From an uncultured Oscillospiraceae bacterium (lineage in GTDB: Bacteria; Bacillota; Clostridia; Oscillospirales; Ruminococcaceae): a DNA stretch of 5,055 nucleotides. The notes beneath the pieces were generated by a model. It made no database searches and was not told where the DNA came from. It worked only from the letters and a program-made list of their open reading frames with translations. This document shows positions 5,015 through 5,055 of the stretch, piece after piece; position 1 is the stretch's first letter; the number at the start of each line of letters is the position of its first letter. The translations under genes were made by a program, and so were the position numbers. The stretch lies in the NCBI GenBank assembly GCA_900543295.1, contig UQQY01000155.1, forward strand, positions 1-5,055, read 5' to 3'.

Positions 5015-5055
5015 ATGAAAAAATCCGGAATACAAGGCAGTACAAACGGCGGACT
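5015..5055 (+). CDS. Start of an unidentified gene (partial, runs off window)
   Basis: An open frame from the ATG at 5015 encodes MKKSGIQGSTNGG and continues past the edge; this is too little to name. A good promoter at 4914-4942 and an AAAGGAGG directly in front support a gene here. However, the Shine-Dalgarno core touches the ATG with no spacer, which is abnormal. An in-frame ATG at 4994 would add seven residues (MYDFERR) but has no binding site of its own. No other ATG, GTG or TTG follows within the window, so the true start could also lie beyond the edge. Confidence 0.35.
   Translation, partial: MKKSGIQGSTNGG

Noticed and set aside
1..5055. CRISPR array, tRNA or rRNA gene, insertion sequence, attachment site
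   Set aside because: I saw no regularly spaced repeats, cloverleaf sequences, transposase motifs or paired terminal repeats on either strand.

Overview
The window looks like chromosomal DNA from a Gram-positive, spore-forming-type Firmicute, most likely a Clostridia-class anaerobe (gut Oscillospiraceae/Lachnospiraceae-like). Supporting signs are strong AGGAGG-type ribosome binding sites, sigma-A promoters with consensus TATAAT boxes, hairpin terminators with U tracts, a class A penicillin-binding protein with a cysteine-containing C-terminal tail, a BofC-like small membrane protein, and a flavoprotein with an Isf-type cysteine cluster. No genus can be assigned from the sequence alone.

Layout. 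Positions 1-230 (+) hold the C-terminal end of a tRNA-dihydrouridine synthase (DusB type), followed by a perfect, apparently bidirectional terminator (285-330). Next comes a two-gene operon on the minus strand. It consists of a TetR-family repressor (1163-1735) and, 3 bases downstream, a flavodoxin-fold oxidoreductase with a CX2CX2CX7C motif (443-1159). The operon has a clear sigma-A promoter (-35 at 1791-1796, -10 at 1768-1773). Two related palindromes (TGAACnnnGTTCA core) flank the -10 box and are very probably the repressor's own operators. Further right, also on the minus strand, is a complete class A penicillin-binding protein (1945-4203). It has its own extended -10 promoter (4297-4325) and terminator (1842-1880). 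Divergent from it is a 104-residue single-pass membrane protein with a BofC C-terminal-like domain (4417-4731, +). A GC-rich hairpin follows it (4780-4824), then an AT-rich leader with a good promoter (4914-4942) that leads into a gene starting around 5015 and running off the window.

How the parts relate. dusB, the PBP and the BofC-like gene look like core genes for translation, cell wall and possibly sporulation. The tetR-flavoprotein pair is visibly more AT-rich and sits as a self-contained cassette between two terminators, so it may be an acquired or mobile accessory module for redox or xenobiotic response. The PBP and the BofC-like gene are back to back and may share a regulatory region. 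The latter is preceded by a match to forespore (sigma-G/F type) promoters, which would fit a role in spore envelope formation.

I see no CRISPR array, tRNA, rRNA, insertion sequence or phage gene. I found no convincing wholly new system. The best leads are the self-regulated TetR/Isf-like operon, the BofC-like gene with its possible forespore promoter, and the odd translation start at the right edge.
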